NCBI GenBank assembly: GCA_947452235.1 | Contig: CANGBK010000002.1 | Coordinates: 25,679 to 89,678 of the forward strand | Reading direction: 5' to 3' | DNA: 64,000 bases | From: Micrococcales bacterium | GTDB taxonomy: Bacteria; Actinomycetota; Actinomycetes; Actinomycetales; Microbacteriaceae | Part shown: positions 54,798 through 63,978 of the stretch, in pieces | Layout: each line of letters opens with the position of its first letter | How positions within the stretch are numbered: the first letter of the stretch is position 1 | Position numbers and translations under genes: made by a program | Notes under the pieces: model-generated | What the model saw: only the letters and a program-made list of their open reading frames with translations | Databases searched by the model: none | What the model was told of the DNA's origin: nothing

Positions 54798-55730
54798 CTA
54801 ACGCTGTGCGCGGGGGTGGCTACTCGCGTATATCTCCCGCAGTGCATCAACGGTAACCAAGGTATAAATCTGGGTGGTAGCCACCGAAGCATGGCCTAAA
54901 AGCTCCTGCACCACCCTCACATCAGCCCCACCTTCGAGTAAATGGGTGGCAAAAGAGTGCCTGAAGGTGTGTGGTGAGACTTCTTTCTCAAACTTGGCAG
55001 CATGGGCGGCATCTGAGATTATTTGCCAAATACTCTGCCTAGACAGTCTTGTCCCCCGTTGATTTAGGAAAAGGGCTGGGGTCCCTTTGGAAAGTATGGC
55101 TAACCCAGGTCTGACCCTCACCAGATATGCCTGAAGTGCTGCCTGAGCATACTTACCAACTGGGACGATACGCTCTTTGGATCCTTTACCAAAAAGGCGA
55201 ATAATCTCGGGATCAACCAGGTCATCCAGGTCAATATTGACGACCTCTGAAACTCGAGCACCAGTGGCATAAAGCAATTCAAGTATTGCTCTGTCTCTAA
55301 CTCTTATGAGGTCTCCTGCCAACCCACCTGAATCATCCGGGTCAGGTCCTGAAGCTTTTAACAAGGTTTCGATTTCAGAGACAGATATGGCTTTGGGTAA
55401 TCGTTTAGGAGCCTTGGGTGGCTTCACTGATGCCGAAACATCGGTTTCAACCATACTTTCCAATAATAGAAACTTATGCAATCCTCGAACAGCAGCTAGC
55501 ACTCTCGCAACTGAAGATGCGACTAAACCTTTAGTGAGAACGAGATATTGCGAGAAATCTCGAATAACAAGCTCTGTTACTCGGCTGACATCTTCGATGC
55601 CACGATCTTCTAAGAACTGAGAATAGATACCCAGGTCTCTTCGGTACGCCAAAATAGTGTTCTTTGCCATTCCACGCTCAATTGTTAAATGACGTAGGTA
55701 TGCATCAATAGCAAAACTAGTTTTGGCCAT
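54798..55730 (-). CDS. xerD: tyrosine recombinase XerD
   Basis: Resolves chromosome dimers at dif with XerC. N-terminal core-binding SAM-like domain (~1-95) and catalytic domain with Arg in ATGARVSEV, HTFRHSFATHLLEGGADVRVVQELLGHASVATTQIYTLV (His-x2-Arg, His, Tyr nucleophile). 310 residues. Syntenic with Rv1701. Overlaps the Nudix gene by 14 bases. No integrase-associated mobile element nearby, so a housekeeping Xer is favoured. Confidence 0.95.
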   Translation of the reverse strand: MAKTSFAIDAYLRHLTIERGMAKNTILAYRRDLGIYSQFLEDRGIEDVSRVTELVIRDFSQYLVLTKGLVASSVARVLAAVRGLHKFLLLESMVETDVSASVKPPKAPKRLPKAISVSEIETLLKASGPDPDDSGGLAGDLIRVRDRAILELLYATGARVSEVVNIDLDDLVDPEIIRLFGKGSKERIVPVGKYAQAALQAYLVRVRPGLAILSKGTPALFLNQRGTRLSRQSIWQIISDAAHAAKFEKEVSPHTFRHSFATHLLEGGADVRVVQELLGHASVATTQIYTLVTVDALREIYASSHPRAQR

Positions 55731-56298
55731 GCTTACGTCTCTGCGCTAAAGCCAACATACCAACAACAAGAGTTGGGCATTTAAGTCTCGAATCTAGAAC
55801 TCCTTGAAGCACATCATCAAAAACAACCCAGCTGCTCTCCATGTGTTTTTCTTCACCGGTTCTATCAAACACATCAGTGCCCTTTTCAAGACCAGTTGCC
55901 AAATAAATAGTTATGGCTTCACTGCTAGAACCAGGAGTCGTATAAAAAACTTGCAACACCTCCCAGTGTTCTGCCCGGTAATCAGTTTCTTCAAGTAGCT
56001 CTCGCTTAGCTGCATCAAGCTTGCCTTCACCTGCAACATCTAATAAGCCGGCAGGGATTTCAAACAAAAACTCATTCACCGGTGCTCGGTATTGGTTTAT
56101 TAACAAAACTTCGTCGTTATCGTTTATTGCGATAACAGCTACCGCTCCCGGGTGCTCAACATACTGACGGGTAAGTTCTTGATCGTGAAATCTAAAAGTC
56201 TTAGAAATGATATTCCAGATGGCACCTTTGAAGACAACGTCTTTATTAGTTATAGAACTATCGTCTAGCCCTTTTAGGTCAGCTAAAGAATCTGACAT
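55717..56298 (-). CDS. Nudix hydrolase, ADP-ribose pyrophosphatase type
   Basis: Hydrolyses ADP-ribose or a related nucleotide sugar. Nudix box AGLLDVAGEGKLDAAKRELLEETDY (~81-105): the REUXEE core (RELLEE) is intact, but the following conserved glycine is Asp. The extended EIPAGLLDV start fits the ADPRase subgroup. 193 residues, syntenic with Rv1700 next to pyrG. Nine bases after pyrG. Confidence 0.9.
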   Translation of the reverse strand: MSDSLADLKGLDDSSITNKDVVFKGAIWNIISKTFRFHDQELTRQYVEHPGAVAVIAINDNDEVLLINQYRAPVNEFLFEIPAGLLDVAGEGKLDAAKRELLEETDYRAEHWEVLQVFYTTPGSSSEAITIYLATGLEKGTDVFDRTGEEKHMESSWVVFDDVLQGVLDSRLKCPTLVVGMLALAQRRKHGQN

Positions 56299-56307
56299 TG
56301 CTAACTA

Positions 56308-57990
56308 CTAGTTGCTGTTCTGAGAGAAAAGCTTGCCTTCAAGAGCTGCCTTGATTAGACCATGGAACAAAGGATGAGCCTTAGTTGGTCTTGAAAGGAA
56401 CTCAGGGTGAGCTTGAGTTGCAACATAGTAAGGGTGAACATCTTTAGGAAGTTCAACAAACTCAACTAGATCGCCGTTAGGTGACATTCCGCTAAAGCTA
56501 AGACCCGCAGCGGCAATCTGGTCACGATACTTGTTGTTTACCTCGTAGCGGTGACGGTGACGTTCTTCAACGGTTGTCTTGCCGTAGGTTTCTGCAACTA
56601 CGCTACCTGGAGTTAGCTTGGCTTCGAAAAGTCCTAGACGCATGGTGTGTCCCATGTTTCCTGATTCAAGAATGTCAACCTGCTCCGCCATCGTTGCAAT
56701 TACCGGATACTTGCTGTCACTATCAAACTCTGTTGATGATGCACCTTCAAGCCCAACAACGTTTCTTGCATATTCAATAACCATGCATTGAAGACCCAAA
56801 CATAAACCTAGAGTTGGGATGCCGTTTTGACGAGCAAACTTTAGAGCACCAAGTTTTCCTTCAATACCGCGAACACCGAAACCACCAGGAACACAAATAG
56901 CGTCAACATCGCTTAGGTGAGCCCTGGCACCTTCATCTGTTTCACAAAGATCGCTGGCAACCCACTTGATGTTCACTTTGACTTGCTCGGCAAAACCACC
57001 GGCACGAAGAGCTTCAGTGACAGAAAGATAAGCATCTGGAAGGTCAATATATTTGCCAACCAAAGCAACATTCACTTCAGCAACCGGTGAGTGAACAGCG
57101 GTTAGGACACTTGACCATCTGGTCCAGTCAACTTCTTTAGCATCAAGTTCAAGCTGTTTGATGATATATGAATCTAGACCTTCGTTGTGAATAACGGTTG
57201 GAATGTCATAAATGCTGTTGGCATCTGCTGCATTCACTACAGCTTCAATGTCAACATCACACATCAACGCAATCTTCTTCTTGATGCTTTCACCAATCGG
57301 ACGATCGCTTCGGCAAACAATTGCATCTGGCTGAATACCGATAGAGCGAAGGGTTGCAACTGAGTGTTGAGTTGGTTTGGTCTTTAGCTCACCCGACGGT
57401 GCTAGGTAAGGAACTAGCGATACGTGAACGAAGAAGACCTTGTCACGACCAATTTCATGTCTAACCTGACGAGCTGCCTCAATGAAAGGTTGAGATTCAA
57501 TATCTCCAACAGTTCCACCAATTTCCGTGATGATCACATCTGGTGCTGGATCTTGCATGGCCTGCATGCGCATTCTGCGCTTAATCTCATCGGTGATGTG
57601 AGGAATAACCTGAACAGTGTCTCCCAGGTAATCACCGGCACGTTCACGTCGAATAACTTCGCTATAAATCTGACCTGTGGTCACGTTAGCTGCTTGAGAA
57701 AGGTTGATGTCTAGAAAACGCTCGTAATGGCCAATGTCTAGGTCTGTTTCAGCGCCATCATCGGTAACAAAAACCTCACCGTGCTGGAAAGGGTTCATGG
57801 TTCCTGGGTCGACATTTAGGTATGGGTCTAGTTTCTGCATAACAACAGAAAGGCCACGTGCTCTAAGGAGATTACCTAGGCTAGCTGCAGTCAAACCTTT
57901 TCCGAGAGAGGAGGCGACACCGCCGGTGACGAAAATTTGTCTTGTTTTACCGGAATCCATCGCATCTGCCATGGAATTTAACATTAGCAC
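56308..57990 (-). CDS. pyrG: CTP synthase
   Basis: Amination of UTP to CTP with glutamine. Synthetase domain: [28 protein letters not shown] (~19-46), [11 protein letters not shown]; glutaminase domain with the Cys nucleophile in LGLCLGLQ (~395-402) and the GQHRYEVN-like [11 protein letters not shown]. 560 residues. GTG 57990 has AGGGGA about seven bases upstream; ATGs at 57984 and 57972 are alternatives. Follows recN after a 51-bp gap. Confidence 0.97.
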   Translation of the reverse strand: MLMLNSMADAMDSGKTRQIFVTGGVASSLGKGLTAASLGNLLRARGLSVVMQKLDPYLNVDPGTMNPFQHGEVFVTDDGAETDLDIGHYERFLDINLSQAANVTTGQIYSEVIRRERAGDYLGDTVQVIPHITDEIKRRMRMQAMQDPAPDVIITEIGGTVGDIESQPFIEAARQVRHEIGRDKVFFVHVSLVPYLAPSGELKTKPTQHSVATLRSIGIQPDAIVCRSDRPIGESIKKKIALMCDVDIEAVVNAADANSIYDIPTVIHNEGLDSYIIKQLELDAKEVDWTRWSSVLTAVHSPVAEVNVALVGKYIDLPDAYLSVTEALRAGGFAEQVKVNIKWVASDLCETDEGARAHLSDVDAICVPGGFGVRGIEGKLGALKFARQNGIPTLGLCLGLQCMVIEYARNVVGLEGASSTEFDSDSKYPVIATMAEQVDILESGNMGHTMRLGLFEAKLTPGSVVAETYGKTTVEERHRHRYEVNNKYRDQIAAAGLSFSGMSPNGDLVEFVELPKDVHPYYVATQAHPEFLSRPTKAHPLFHGLIKAALEGKLFSQNSN

Positions 57991-58041
57991 TAGCCGTCCC
58001 CTAGAGCCAAAATGAGCCCTTGCGACATGCCTAAAAGGCTA

Positions 58042-59730
58042 TTAAATGTCTTTAGCTAGACCCAAAAGTTCTGTGGCATGACCTCGGGCCGAATCAGAGT
58101 CTTGAAGACCTGAAAGCATTCGAGCAAGTTCGGTAACCCGATCTTCGCCGCTCAGATTCCTAACATCGCTAGATGTGAAACCTTCAGATGTCTCTTTAAT
58201 CACTGAAAGATGATTATCAGCAAATGCCGCTACCTGAGCCAGATGCGTCACAACAATAACCTGGGCACCTTTGGCTAGCTTTGCCAGCCTGCGACCAACC
58301 TCAATGGCTGCCGCTCCACCAACACCCGCATCGACCTCATCAAAGATAAAAGTGTTAGCAGATTCACTTTCAGCCAAGATAACCTCTATAGCCAACATGA
58401 TTCGGCTGAGTTCACCACCAGAAGCTGACTTCCCAATAGGTCGAGATTCTGCGCCTTCGTATGAACGCATCAAGAAACTAATTTGATCTAAACCAAAAGG
58501 ACCCAAATCCGGTAGTTGCTCAACCTCAACTTGAACACTTGAACCTGCCATCGCCAATGCTTTGAGCTCCGCTGTGATACGTGAACCAAGTTCACTCGCA
58601 CTGATTTGTCTTTCAGCTGAAAGTCTTTTAGCTAATTCCAAGGCTTGCTGGTGCTGCTCCCCGGCAAGCGCCTCAAGTGATTCAATGCTTTCTGAAGAAG
58701 AATCGAGTTCCAAAAGTCTCTGAGCCGCAGTTTTTTCAAAAGCAAAAACATCGTCAAGCGAAGGGCCAAATCTTCTAATGGCCGTTGAGATTTGAGCACG
58801 ACGGTCTTGAATTTCATCAAGACTCATCGTGGTCTCTGACTCAAAACCGGCTAGGTAACCCGCAAGATCAGCGGCAACGTCATTTAGCTGCTGAGTTAAT
58901 AATCTCAGCGCTTCAACCTGGTTATCTAGTTTCGCGTCGTAGGTTGTTGCTGATTCCAACGCCTTACGTGCTTTACCAAGTTGTCCGATAGCGTCTAAGG
59001 TATCGAAACTTTCTGAAGTTAAGGCTTCATGAGCCAAGGTTACAGAATTACGCAATTGTTCGGTGTGGGTGAGTTTTTGAGCAAGCTCTGCTAATACAAC
59101 ATCCTCATTTGGCTGAATTTGCAACTTGTTGAGAAACTCTAGATTCTCGGTTAGCTCAGCAATTTCACGTTCACGATTTAAGGTTCCATTCTTGGAATCC
59201 TCTAGAGCTCTAAGCGTGCTCTGCCAAGCTTTATAACCCTCCATGTATTGGCTAAGCAGCGCAAGGTGTTCTGGGCCAGCATATTTATCTAGAGCAACTC
59301 TTTGAGCCACCGGAGATTTCAACCTGATTTGATCCGATTGACCGTGAACGATAACTAAGTCTTGGCCTAATTCACTGAGCAAACCAACCGGAATGGATCT
59401 TCCGCCTGCTACAGCTTTGCTTCTTCCATCAGAGCCGACTTGCCTTGAAAGTATCAGCTGGCCTTCATCAACAATGGCTCCAGCTTCCTCAATACGAGTC
59501 AGAACAGGATGATCAATAGGCAGATTCCAGGTTCCTGAAACAAATGTTCCCTCTGAGCCAGCGCGAATTGCACCAGAATCCGATCTTTCACCAAGGAGCA
59601 ACCCAAGTGCGGTTAGCACCATAGTTTTACCTGCACCAGTTTCACCAGTTAGAACTGTGAAACCTTTAGCAAAGGTGAGCTCGGCATCGCTAATGACACC
59701 TAAATCTCGAATCTGAATATCTTGAATCAT
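58042..59730 (-). CDS. recN: DNA repair protein RecN
   Basis: SMC-like ATPase in double-strand break repair. Walker A TVLTGETGAGKTMVLTALG (~30-48), long coiled coil in the middle, then the signature SGGELSRIMLAIEVIL and Walker B FIFDEVDAGVGG (~455-470). 562 residues. Between nadK and pyrG as in M. tuberculosis (Rv1696). Confidence 0.97.
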   Translation of the reverse strand: MIQDIQIRDLGVISDAELTFAKGFTVLTGETGAGKTMVLTALGLLLGERSDSGAIRAGSEGTFVSGTWNLPIDHPVLTRIEEAGAIVDEGQLILSRQVGSDGRSKAVAGGRSIPVGLLSELGQDLVIVHGQSDQIRLKSPVAQRVALDKYAGPEHLALLSQYMEGYKAWQSTLRALEDSKNGTLNREREIAELTENLEFLNKLQIQPNEDVVLAELAQKLTHTEQLRNSVTLAHEALTSESFDTLDAIGQLGKARKALESATTYDAKLDNQVEALRLLTQQLNDVAADLAGYLAGFESETTMSLDEIQDRRAQISTAIRRFGPSLDDVFAFEKTAAQRLLELDSSSESIESLEALAGEQHQQALELAKRLSAERQISASELGSRITAELKALAMAGSSVQVEVEQLPDLGPFGLDQISFLMRSYEGAESRPIGKSASGGELSRIMLAIEVILAESESANTFIFDEVDAGVGGAAAIEVGRRLAKLAKGAQVIVVTHLAQVAAFADNHLSVIKETSEGFTSSDVRNLSGEDRVTELARMLSGLQDSDSARGHATELLGLAKDI

Positions 59731-59742
59731 GCTCAGTAACTC

Positions 59743-60675
59743 TTATTTGATTTCGGATGTCTCTGGGCCACGCCAGCCTGCAACAGGAAGAGCAAATTTG
59801 TTAACCAGACGATCGGTGAAAGGACCTTGACGCAATCTTGCAAGGCGAACCGATTTCTCTGAGCGGCTAACCTCAACACGCGCACCAACAGGAAGATCAT
59901 GAGTCCTTCTACCATCACACCAAAGAACACCAGTCCCAGCTGATCGGTCCAAAACTTCAACAGCAAGAAGCGATCTTGGACTAATCACTAACGGTCTAGC
60001 AAAAAGTGCGTGAGCTGAAAGCGGAACCATCAAGATTGCTTCAACGCTCGGCCACACAACAGGGCCACCAGCACTAAAGGCATATGCAGTTGAACCGGTT
60101 GGAGTTGCCATGATGACACCATCACACCCAAAACTAGATAGTGGACGCGAGTCAACTTCTAAAACCACTTCGAGCATTCGCTCGGCTGCACTCTTTTCGA
60201 CGGTCGCCTCGTTCAAAGCCCAGGTTCTATAAACTTCTTTGCCAGCTACAGTTACCTTGACATCTAGAGTCAAACGTTCTTTAACCAAATAATCTTTAGC
60301 AACCACACGTGCAACAGCGTGAGAAAGCCCTTCTCGCTCGCTCTCGGCCAAAAAGCCGACATGACCTAAGTTGATACCCATCAAAGGGGTTGCAGTCTCT
60401 CGAACGATTTCGGCGGCTTTCAAAATGGTTCCATCGCCACCTAAAACCATAACTAGCTCAAGATCCTGCTCTGCTATTTCAACAGAAAGTTCTTTGACCT
60501 GAGCGAAGATAGGGCTTACGGTGCCCAAGAACTCATGGAGTTCAACCAACTGTTCTGGACTCATCACAGGAGTTAGCCCTGCCGCAAGAAGTTGTTCAAC
60601 GGTTTCTAAACAAGCATTAACAGCATCTTCTCGACGTGTGTGAGCGACCACCAAGATGTTTCTTGATTCAGCCAT
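59743..60675 (-). CDS. nadK: NAD kinase
   Basis: Phosphorylates NAD to NADP. GGDGTILKAAE (~78-88), NLGHVGFLAE, and TPTGSTAYAFSAGGPVV (~187-203) are diagnostic. 310 residues. Twelve bases before recN, 28 bases after tlyA; synteny Rv1694-Rv1696. Confidence 0.97.
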   Translation of the reverse strand: MAESRNILVVAHTRREDAVNACLETVEQLLAAGLTPVMSPEQLVELHEFLGTVSPIFAQVKELSVEIAEQDLELVMVLGGDGTILKAAEIVRETATPLMGINLGHVGFLAESEREGLSHAVARVVAKDYLVKERLTLDVKVTVAGKEVYRTWALNEATVEKSAAERMLEVVLEVDSRPLSSFGCDGVIMATPTGSTAYAFSAGGPVVWPSVEAILMVPLSAHALFARPLVISPRSLLAVEVLDRSAGTGVLWCDGRRTHDLPVGARVEVSRSEKSVRLARLRQGPFTDRLVNKFALPVAGWRGPETSEIK

Positions 60676-60703
60676 ACTTCAAACACCGCCTTCGATAACT
60701 AAT

Positions 60704-61528
60704 CTAGCCTTTCGCTTTGGCTAGTTCTTCAATTCTGCCAGACCAGTCAATACTCCAGTTGGTCTCCACAGAATTGAACCATGCCAAATACTCAATGTTT
60801 CCGTGGGTGCCAGGCAAAGGAGATTTGATTAACCCATGAAGACCCAGCCCGATAGCCTTGGCTTCGGTGATTACCTGGTTCATAGCGAACGCTCTGAGCC
60901 TGTAGTCATTCACGATTCCAGAAGCATCCAAAGATTGCTTACCAACTTCGAATTGAGGTTTGATAAGGACAACAACATCAGCATTTGGAGCAGTTTCATG
61001 AATCTGCTTTAAAACCAAAGTTAATGAAATGAAACTTAGGTCCGCTACCACGATACGAATGGTGGCGTCAGTGATCTTGCCACCAACAGCTTTGCCCAAT
61101 GTTTCTTGAGATAGCTCACGAGCATTGAAATTCTCAATGTTATAAACCATGCGATTATCCAACAAAGGTTCGGCTAACTGAGAATGTCCAACATCTAAAG
61201 CGAAAACAGTGCGTGCTCCCCTCCTAAGCAGAACATCGGTGAAACCACCAGTTGAAGCGCCAACATCTAGACAGGTTTTCCCTTCAACATCGATTTGAAA
61301 TTCTGTTAGAGCAGCCGAAAGTTTATGCCCTGCTCTCGAAACATAATCAGTGGCTGGTAAGACAACTATCTCTTGGTCATCTGCAACAAGTTGAGAGGAC
61401 TTTCTGGCTTCTTTGCCGGCAATGAAGACTCGACCAGATTCAATAAGTTGCGAAGCCTGATTTCTGGATCTTGCTAATTCTCGTTCAACTAAAGCAAGGT
61501 CTAGTCTGATTTGATTGTCTGCGCTCAC
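60704..61528 (-). CDS. tlyA: TlyA family rRNA 2'-O-methyltransferase/hemolysin-type protein
   Basis: N-terminal S4 domain (RLDLALVERELARSRNQASQLIESGRVFIAG) and an FtsJ-like SAM domain (KTCLDVGASTGGFTDVLLRRGARTVFALDVGHSQL, ~84-118; LIKPQFEVGK). In mycobacteria TlyA makes 2'-O-methylcytidines in 16S and 23S rRNA, which capreomycin needs for action. 274 residues. GTG start overlaps the stop of the small ORF upstream (TAGTG). Confidence 0.94.
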   Translation of the reverse strand: MSADNQIRLDLALVERELARSRNQASQLIESGRVFIAGKEARKSSQLVADDQEIVVLPATDYVSRAGHKLSAALTEFQIDVEGKTCLDVGASTGGFTDVLLRRGARTVFALDVGHSQLAEPLLDNRMVYNIENFNARELSQETLGKAVGGKITDATIRIVVADLSFISLTLVLKQIHETAPNADVVVLIKPQFEVGKQSLDASGIVNDYRLRAFAMNQVITEAKAIGLGLHGLIKSPLPGTHGNIEYLAWFNSVETNWSIDWSGRIEELAKAKG

Positions 61529-61674
61529 TATTGGTCGCTTGATTCCTGGTTGCCAGGATTTAGTTGCTGCTCGAGTTCTGCATGCAATTTGGCGAAAGCC
61601 TCAGGCTGTTCTGCAAGATCCAATTTGGTAATCTCAGCAAGTTGTTCTTGAAGCTGTTGTATTTTGTCGTTCAT
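61528..61674 (-). CDS. small conserved protein (Rv1693-like), 48 aa
   Basis: Too short for the ORF track. Encodes MNDKIQQLQEQLAEITKLDL...ELEQQLNPG, a mostly helical, acidic peptide likely to form a coiled coil. AGAGG lies six bases before ATG, and the TAG stop shares a base with the tlyA GTG, so it is translated in the operon. A similarly small gene lies between the HAD phosphatase and tlyA genes in M. tuberculosis (Rv1693). Function unknown. Confidence 0.75.
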   Translation of the reverse strand: MNDKIQQLQEQLAEITKLDLAEQPEAFAKLHAELEQQLNPGNQESSDQ

Positions 61675-61683
61675 CCTAAACCT

Positions 61684-62670
61684 CTATTCGAACAAATCTT
61701 TCTGGACATCTAAGAAATGGATATGTTTATCCGCATTCCAGATAACTTTACACGCAGCCCTCAGCGCATCTACGGAGCTTGGCTCCCCTTGAACCACTAG
61801 GACCTTATCCCCTAACAATTCAACTTCAGTTTTATTGCATTTCCAGCCACGTTTAGTCTGTTTTAGCTCAGGGTAATCCACCAATAGATCTGCCAAGGTC
61901 TCCAAGATATAATCTGGACGTTCATCGACTTTGGCTGCTAAAACATCCTTTTTAGTTGAAATACCAGTAAGGACTAAAGCAGATTTGATGCCGGCTTTAG
62001 ATGCGCCAAGCATGTCTGTCTCGAGGCGATCACCAACAAACAAAGCTGTTTTATTTTCAAAAACATTCAATGCGGTTCTAAAAATCGCTGGGTCAGGTTT
62101 TCCGGCAACGATTGGGAACTGACCAACAGCGGTGTGAACAGCTGAAACTAAAGTTCCATTACCTGGCGCTATTCCTCGCTCTTGAGGCAGAGTCCAGTCG
62201 TTATTAGTTGCAATCCATATAGCGCCATTTTGAATCGAATACGAGGCTTCAGCTAATTCTTTCCAGGAAACTTCAGGAGTGAAACCTTGAATAACTGCAA
62301 CTGGTTTATCTTCACTTGACGAAACTAATTCAAAACCTTCAGCTTCAACTCTTGAACGTAAACCTTCACCACCAACGACATACACCTTCGAACCGGAAGG
62401 AACTTTAGTTTGAAGAAGTTCAACTGCCGTTTGAGCAGAAGATATAACATCATCGGCAGCAACAGATAAACCAAAACCGTTTAGCTGATCTGCAATTGTT
62501 TGAGATTTTCTTGAAGAGTTATTGGTGACATAACCAACTCGGACTCCTCGAGAAGTTAACTCGTTGACCGAATCAACTGCATTAACTAAAGCTTTTGATC
62601 CCGCGTAAATAACGCCATCAAGATCAGCTAAAAGTAAATCGAATTGGTTCCAAAAGGAACTAGCGACCAC
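61684..62670 (-). CDS. HAD-IIA family phosphatase
   Basis: NagD/UmpH-type HAD hydrolase: catalytic LLADLDGVIYAG (~10-21; first Asp nucleophile), YVTNNSSRK, VAGKPDPAIF and FVGDRLETDMLGA. The M. tuberculosis syntenic gene Rv1692 is a glycerol 3-phosphate phosphatase, so that activity is possible. GTG 62670 (VVASSFWNQFD) with GAGG eight bases upstream is preferred to the longer 62706 start. About 328 residues. Confidence 0.88.
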   Translation of the reverse strand: MVASSFWNQFDLLLADLDGVIYAGSKALVNAVDSVNELTSRGVRVGYVTNNSSRKSQTIADQLNGFGLSVAADDVISSAQTAVELLQTKVPSGSKVYVVGGEGLRSRVEAEGFELVSSSEDKPVAVIQGFTPEVSWKELAEASYSIQNGAIWIATNNDWTLPQERGIAPGNGTLVSAVHTAVGQFPIVAGKPDPAIFRTALNVFENKTALFVGDRLETDMLGASKAGIKSALVLTGISTKKDVLAAKVDERPDYILETLADLLVDYPELKQTKRGWKCNKTEVELLGDKVLVVQGEPSSVDALRAACKVIWNADKHIHFLDVQKDLFE

Positions 62671-62812
62671 GACCTGGTCCTCGGCTTCGACCCTTCGGTG
62701 GACCACCGAAACCTTTACCGTTTGGACCTTTACCGTTTTTTGGTGGAGGTCCGAAACTATTTTTCTTAGGTTCGAAGATTGGACGCTTTGGCTTTTCTGG
62801 TTTTTCTTCCAT
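62660..62812 (-). CDS. 50-residue Pro/Gly/Lys-rich small protein
   Basis: ATG 62812 lies four bases after the stop of the TPR gene; the ORF ends 11 bases inside the HAD phosphatase gene. Sequence is basic and disordered: MEEKPEKPKRPIFEPKK, then repeats of PPPKNGKGPNGKGFGGPPKGRSRGPGRGR. No strong ribosome site, so coupling to the upstream gene would be needed. RGG/GRGR elements suggest RNA or ribosome contact (inference). Could be a spurious ORF, but its fit in the operon speaks for it. Confidence 0.55.
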   Translation of the reverse strand: MEEKPEKPKRPIFEPKKNSFGPPPKNGKGPNGKGFGGPPKGRSRGPGRGR

Positions 62813-62816
62813 GATT

Positions 62817-63785
62817 CTATTTTCTACCCTTAAATGAGGATTCCCGAGGTGTCCCGGTCGCGCCATCATGCTGGGATTTTGAGTACCGCGCCGGATCCGA
62901 CACCTCGGGAATCTGTATCTCCTCTATTAAAGAGAAGACCTCGTTCTCGGGGTTATTAAGCCCGAGGAAGTGTTGCTCAGCTCTGTCAGCTAAATCGCTC
63001 CAGCGCTTCGCTTCACTTTCTCTGTTCCCGATTATAAGGGTATCTGCGTACGCGCGGAAGAGACTTGTGGAAAATTCATAAACTTTTGTTGGATCTAATT
63101 CTGGAATCTCTAGTTCAGCCAAAGCCATGTCGTTCTGACCTAGATCCAAACGTGCTCCAGACATCACAATCGCAAGGTTGACCCTAACCGAAACTGGCAG
63201 CTTGGTTCTATCAACCGATCTACCCAATTCCAAAGCCTTTTCAGGTCGGCCAAGACCTCTTTCGCAGTCCACCATCAAAGGAATCTGGTCATTTGAACCA
63301 GATAACCTGCGATATGTGGTTAATTCTCTAAGCGCTAACCCGTAGTCACCCACCTGATAGGCAGTAATTCCAAGGGTTTCGCGAACAATAGCAATACGTC
63401 CAGCACGTCGGGCAGCTGCCAGAGCATGCCTGTGTGCTAGTTGTGGATCCTGGTCATGCAAGAGGTTTACCATCGCTAGATGTCTAGCTGTCCACTCTGC
63501 ATTCTCAGCAGTTAAAGTCTTTAGTTGAACTCGAATACCAAGTTCCAAGTCCTCTTCAGTTATTTCATCAGGAATCATCGGGGATTTCACTACATCGGGC
63601 TTAGGCGGTCTAGAAACACGCTCCTGCCATGCAGGACGGCTCTCACCGCCACCAGAGCGACGTTCAGAGTCATTACCTGAAGGTCTTCTAGCTGGACGTG
63701 AATCATCCCTAGGAGGACGACGCTCCGAAGATCGGCCATCAGGCTTTCTGCCTGGGCCGCTTTTACGTTCCGGTCGATCTGACAT
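62817..63785 (-). CDS. tetratricopeptide-like protein (Rv1691 type)
   Basis: N-terminal ~85 residues are low-complexity, Arg/Ser/Pro-rich (ERRPPRDDSRPARRPSGNDSERRSG), then an alpha-helical TPR-like domain (LAMVNLLHDQDPQLAHRHALAAARRAGRIAIVRETLGITAYQVGDYGLALRELTTYRRLSG ... CERGLGRPEKALELGRS). First gene of the tlyA-recN-pyrG series; corresponds by order to Rv1691. ATG has AGGAGA at five bases. 322 residues, function unknown, perhaps a scaffold. The Arg-rich tail is unusual and could be longer in this lineage. Confidence 0.83.
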   Translation of the reverse strand: MSDRPERKSGPGRKPDGRSSERRPPRDDSRPARRPSGNDSERRSGGGESRPAWQERVSRPPKPDVVKSPMIPDEITEEDLELGIRVQLKTLTAENAEWTARHLAMVNLLHDQDPQLAHRHALAAARRAGRIAIVRETLGITAYQVGDYGLALRELTTYRRLSGSNDQIPLMVDCERGLGRPEKALELGRSVDRTKLPVSVRVNLAIVMSGARLDLGQNDMALAELEIPELDPTKVYEFSTSLFRAYADTLIIGNRESEAKRWSDLADRAEQHFLGLNNPENEVFSLIEEIQIPEVSDPARYSKSQHDGATGTPRESSFKGRK

Positions 63786-63818
63786 GTCTTCTCCTAAAAA
63801 GAGTTTATGGTTTAAATA

Positions 63819-63849
63819 AAAATGGCCACCTAGATTAGGTGGCCATTTT
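63819..63849. terminator. bidirectional terminator after 5S rRNA
   Basis: Hairpin with 14-bp arms (63819-63832 and 63836-63849), core TGGCCACCTA/TAGGTGGCCA and a three-base loop, with A-tracts on the left arm and T-tracts on the right so that both strands give a T-run. On the minus strand it lies 13 bases after the 5S rRNA end and 33 bases before the TPR gene start. Confidence 0.85.
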
Positions 63850-63861
63850 CACTAAATTAAG

Positions 63862-63978
63862 TCCGGCGGTGTCCTACTCTCCCACAAGGTCCCCCTTGCA
63901 GTACCATCGGCGCAGAGAGTCTTAGCTTCCGGGTTCGGAATGTAACCGGGCGTTTCCCTCTCGCTATGGCCGCCGAAA
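63862..63978 (-). rRNA. rrf: 5S ribosomal RNA
   Basis: Minus-strand sequence begins TTTCGGCGGCCATAGCGAGA and ends AGAGTAGGACACCGCCGGAC; 117 bases, the normal length, with the conserved CCGAACCCGGAAGCTAAG interior and complementary ends (TTTCGGCGG/CCGCCGGAC). The 16S and 23S genes would lie to the right of the window. Followed by the bidirectional terminator. Confidence 0.93.

Noticed and set aside
59733-59966. ORF of 77 aa overlapping nadK
   Set aside because: Alternative frame of the NAD kinase 3' part; no support.
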